Assembly (NCBI RefSeq): GCF_900104155.1
Contig: NZ_FMYB01000014.1
Span: 1-64,000, forward strand
Reading direction: 5' to 3'
Length of the DNA stretch: 64,000 bases
Origin: Butyrivibrio sp. INlla16
GTDB taxonomy: Bacteria > Bacillota > Clostridia > Lachnospirales > Lachnospiraceae
Shown: one piece after another, positions 62,866-64,000 of the stretch
Numbering within the stretch: position 1 is the first letter of the stretch
Layout of the letters: the number at the start of each line of letters is the position of its first letter
Notes under the pieces: model-generated
Told to the model about the DNA's origin: nothing
Database searches by the model: none
The model's input: the letters and a program-made list of their open reading frames with translations, nothing else
Program-made: the position numbers and the translations under genes

Positions 62866-63627
62866 ATGAAAATCGAGCGAGTTAATGATTGCCAAATCCG
62901 ATGCACACTTACTAAGGAAGATCTTGCAAGCAGACAGCTGAAAATCAGCGAACTTGCATACGGAACCGAGAAGGCGAAGGACCTGTTTCGCGACATGATG
63001 CAACAGGCCAATTACCAGTTTGGCTTCGACGCGGAGGACATTCCGCTTATGATTGAAGCAGTTCCGATCAATTCCGAATGCATCATTTTAATAATTACAA
63101 AAGTTGAAGATCCCGAGGAACTGGACACCAGATTTGCCAACTTCTCACCTTCTATACAAAGTGAAGTCTCAGGTACAGATAACGAAGCTGCTGAGGAAGA
63201 GGACGTCATGGATCTGTTCCAGCGTCTGAAAAATGAATCAACTTCCGACGCAGATGAGATAGACCGCGTTCTGAACACCGCAAAGAAGGAAGCTCCACAG
63301 AGACCTGCTTCCAATGCCGGTAAAACCGCAGTCGATCCGTTCTTCCTGTTCTCCTTCGCTTCAATGCACGATGTAATGAAGTTCGCACAGCTGAACAGAA
63401 CCAGTGCTTCTGTCCGCAACACCTTGTACAAGAGCGACAGCAACGGAAGACTCTACCTACTGATTCACCCAGGTAACGAATCCGCTTCAGTTTTGCAGAA
63501 GCTCTGCTCGATCTTGTCCGAGTACGGCAGATCCGAGTCAGCAAGTTCTATCAGTGAACAGTATCTGGATGAGCATTATCAGGTGATAATTAAGGATAAT
63601 GCAATTCAGAAATTATCTGAAATTTAA
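62866..63627 (+). CDS. mecA: Adaptor protein MecA
   Basis: MecA delivers substrates to the ClpCP protease. The protein of 253 residues begins MKIERVNDCQIRCTLTKEDL, the typical N-terminal domain, followed by an acidic linker (about 100-150) and a C-terminal ClpC-binding domain (FLFSFASMHDVMKFAQL and SSISEQYLDEHYQVII). The start at 62866 has GGAGGG five bases upstream; the frame from 62794 is rejected. It is a single-gene unit with its own terminator. Confidence 0.93.
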   Translation: MKIERVNDCQIRCTLTKEDLASRQLKISELAYGTEKAKDLFRDMMQQANYQFGFDAEDIPLMIEAVPINSECIILIITKVEDPEELDTRFANFSPSIQSEVSGTDNEAAEEEDVMDLFQRLKNESTSDADEIDRVLNTAKKEAPQRPASNAGKTAVDPFFLFSFASMHDVMKFAQLNRTSASVRNTLYKSDSNGRLYLLIHPGNESASVLQKLCSILSEYGRSESASSISEQYLDEHYQVIIKDNAIQKLSEI

Positions 63628-63641
63628 TAAGATTTATAAAA

Positions 63642-63669
63642 AAGGCTTCGGATTTCTCCGAAGCCTTTC
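63642..63669. terminator. Terminator between mecA and the convergent oxidoreductase gene
   Basis: AAGGCTTCGGA and TCCGAAGCCTT pair around a four-base loop, with A-rich and T-rich flanks, so it may act in both directions. Confidence 0.9.
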
Positions 63670-63685
63670 CTTGTTTATTAGTTAA

Positions 63686-64000
63686 TTACTTTGAATAAAG
63701 TGTAACCAACTTATTCAGATACTCAAGACGCTCCTGTGCGTTCTCCTTTGACTTAGCATAGAGCTTCTGTGCTCTCTCAGGATTCTTAAGCTTAAGTGAA
63801 AGGTATCTAACCTCACCGTCAAGGAAGTCCTGATACTCCTCTGTAGGAGCCTTGCTGTCAAGAGTGAACTTCTGCTCAGCAGCAGGATTAAATCTGAACA
63901 TATGCCAGTAACCTGTTGCTACTGCCTTCTTCTCTTCGTCCATAACCTTGTTCATACCGGACTTGAGACCCTGGTTGATACAAGGAGCATAAGCGATGAT
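63686..64000 (-). CDS. nifJ: Pyruvate:ferredoxin (flavodoxin) oxidoreductase, C-terminal end (partial)
   Basis: The minus-strand frame is open to the window edge, giving about 104 codons. The visible end reads IIAYAPCINQGLKSGMNKVM, then KKAVATGYWHMFRFNP and FTLDSKAPTEEYQDFLDGEVRYLSL, which is the C-terminal end of the single-chain PFOR (NifJ type). This enzyme makes acetyl-CoA, CO2 and reduced ferredoxin from pyruvate, a key step in clostridial fermentation. The start is outside the window. Confidence 0.88.
   Translation of the reverse strand: MIAYAPCINQGLKSGMNKVMDEEKKAVATGYWHMFRFNPAAEQKFTLDSKAPTEEYQDFLDGEVRYLSLKLKNPERAQKLYAKSKENAQERLEYLNKLVTLYSK

Overview
The window looks like a chromosomal segment of a Lachnospiraceae-type Clostridia bacterium, close to Butyrivibrio, Pseudobutyrivibrio or Roseburia. 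The grounds are a type III glutamine synthetase, a DUF6465 protein with a Lys/Ala-rich tail, the hrcA-grpE-dnaK-dnaJ-prmA-rsmE order with a CIRCE operator, the ireB-ruvX-yrzB order, MecA, SpoVG, a DnaD/DnaI-type primosome pair and consensus sigma-A promoters with AGGAGG ribosome binding sites. No rRNA, tRNA or CRISPR array was seen. Genus-level placement is inference. Almost everything from 1 to 48.7 kb lies on the minus strand; after that, strands alternate.

Layout. 1-0.24 kb: 3' end of an IS110-type transposase. 0.36-9.0 kb (minus): a transport and metabolism cluster, namely a promoter and leader, MATE exporter, D-2-hydroxyacid dehydrogenase, HisC-like aminotransferase, cytidylate-kinase-like protein and oppB-oppC-oppD, preceded by a second HisC-like aminotransferase under a near-identical promoter/leader. 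9.3-11.4 kb: glnN. 11.4-12.1 kb: glnN regulatory region with a phased iteron array, a terminator, a remnant of an HTH regulator and repeat copy A. 12.1-18.7 kb (minus): ireB, ruvX, yrzB, rnj, an mltG-like gene, trmR-like and trhP-like genes, preceded by mtaB. 18.8 kb: a lone plus-strand HPr-like gene without the phospho-His. 19.1-28.6 kb (minus): the heat-shock operon hrcA-grpE-dnaK-dnaJ, then prmA, rsmE, a cysteine desulfurase and thiI. 28.7-36.4 kb (minus): DUF6465, an aminotransferase and a polysaccharide-type cluster (asnB, GT11-like, DUF5672, GT2, GT17). 36.5-40.5 kb: a plus-strand three-gene islet bracketed by inverted copies (B and C) of a roughly 245-bp dispersed repeat. 40.7-48.7 kb (minus): glgC-glgD, spoVG, pth, mfd, pheA. 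48.9-53.9 kb (plus): murC, a DnaA-box array, dnaD-like, dnaI-like, prs. 53.9-62.1 kb (mostly minus): a large surface protein, DUF402, an SleB-like hydrolase, dCMP deaminase, rpiB, sua5/tsaC-like, a GH18 protein. 62.1-62.9 kb: no long gene, but a promoter and possible structured RNA. 62.9-63.6 kb: mecA. 63.7-64.0 kb: 3' end of pyruvate:ferredoxin oxidoreductase.

Four signals stand out. (i) A dispersed four-module repeat (two forward and two inverted modules, each GTAAAT...GGTATACC), present three times; copies B and C face each other around an islet that carries a PD-(D/E)XK-like protein. (ii) A shared tandem operator, promoter and promoter-proximal hairpin, with the same 21-base offset, in front of two transcription units that together encode two aminotransferases, an exporter and an importer. 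(iii) Helically phased ATTAC iterons upstream of glnN. (iv) Three directly abutting DnaA-box-like 9-mers plus further boxes and an AT-rich stretch in front of the dnaD/dnaI-like genes. A second, short REP-like repeat (ATGAGGGG end plus two hairpins) occurs eight times, always just 5' of a gene, and sometimes supplies its ribosome binding site.
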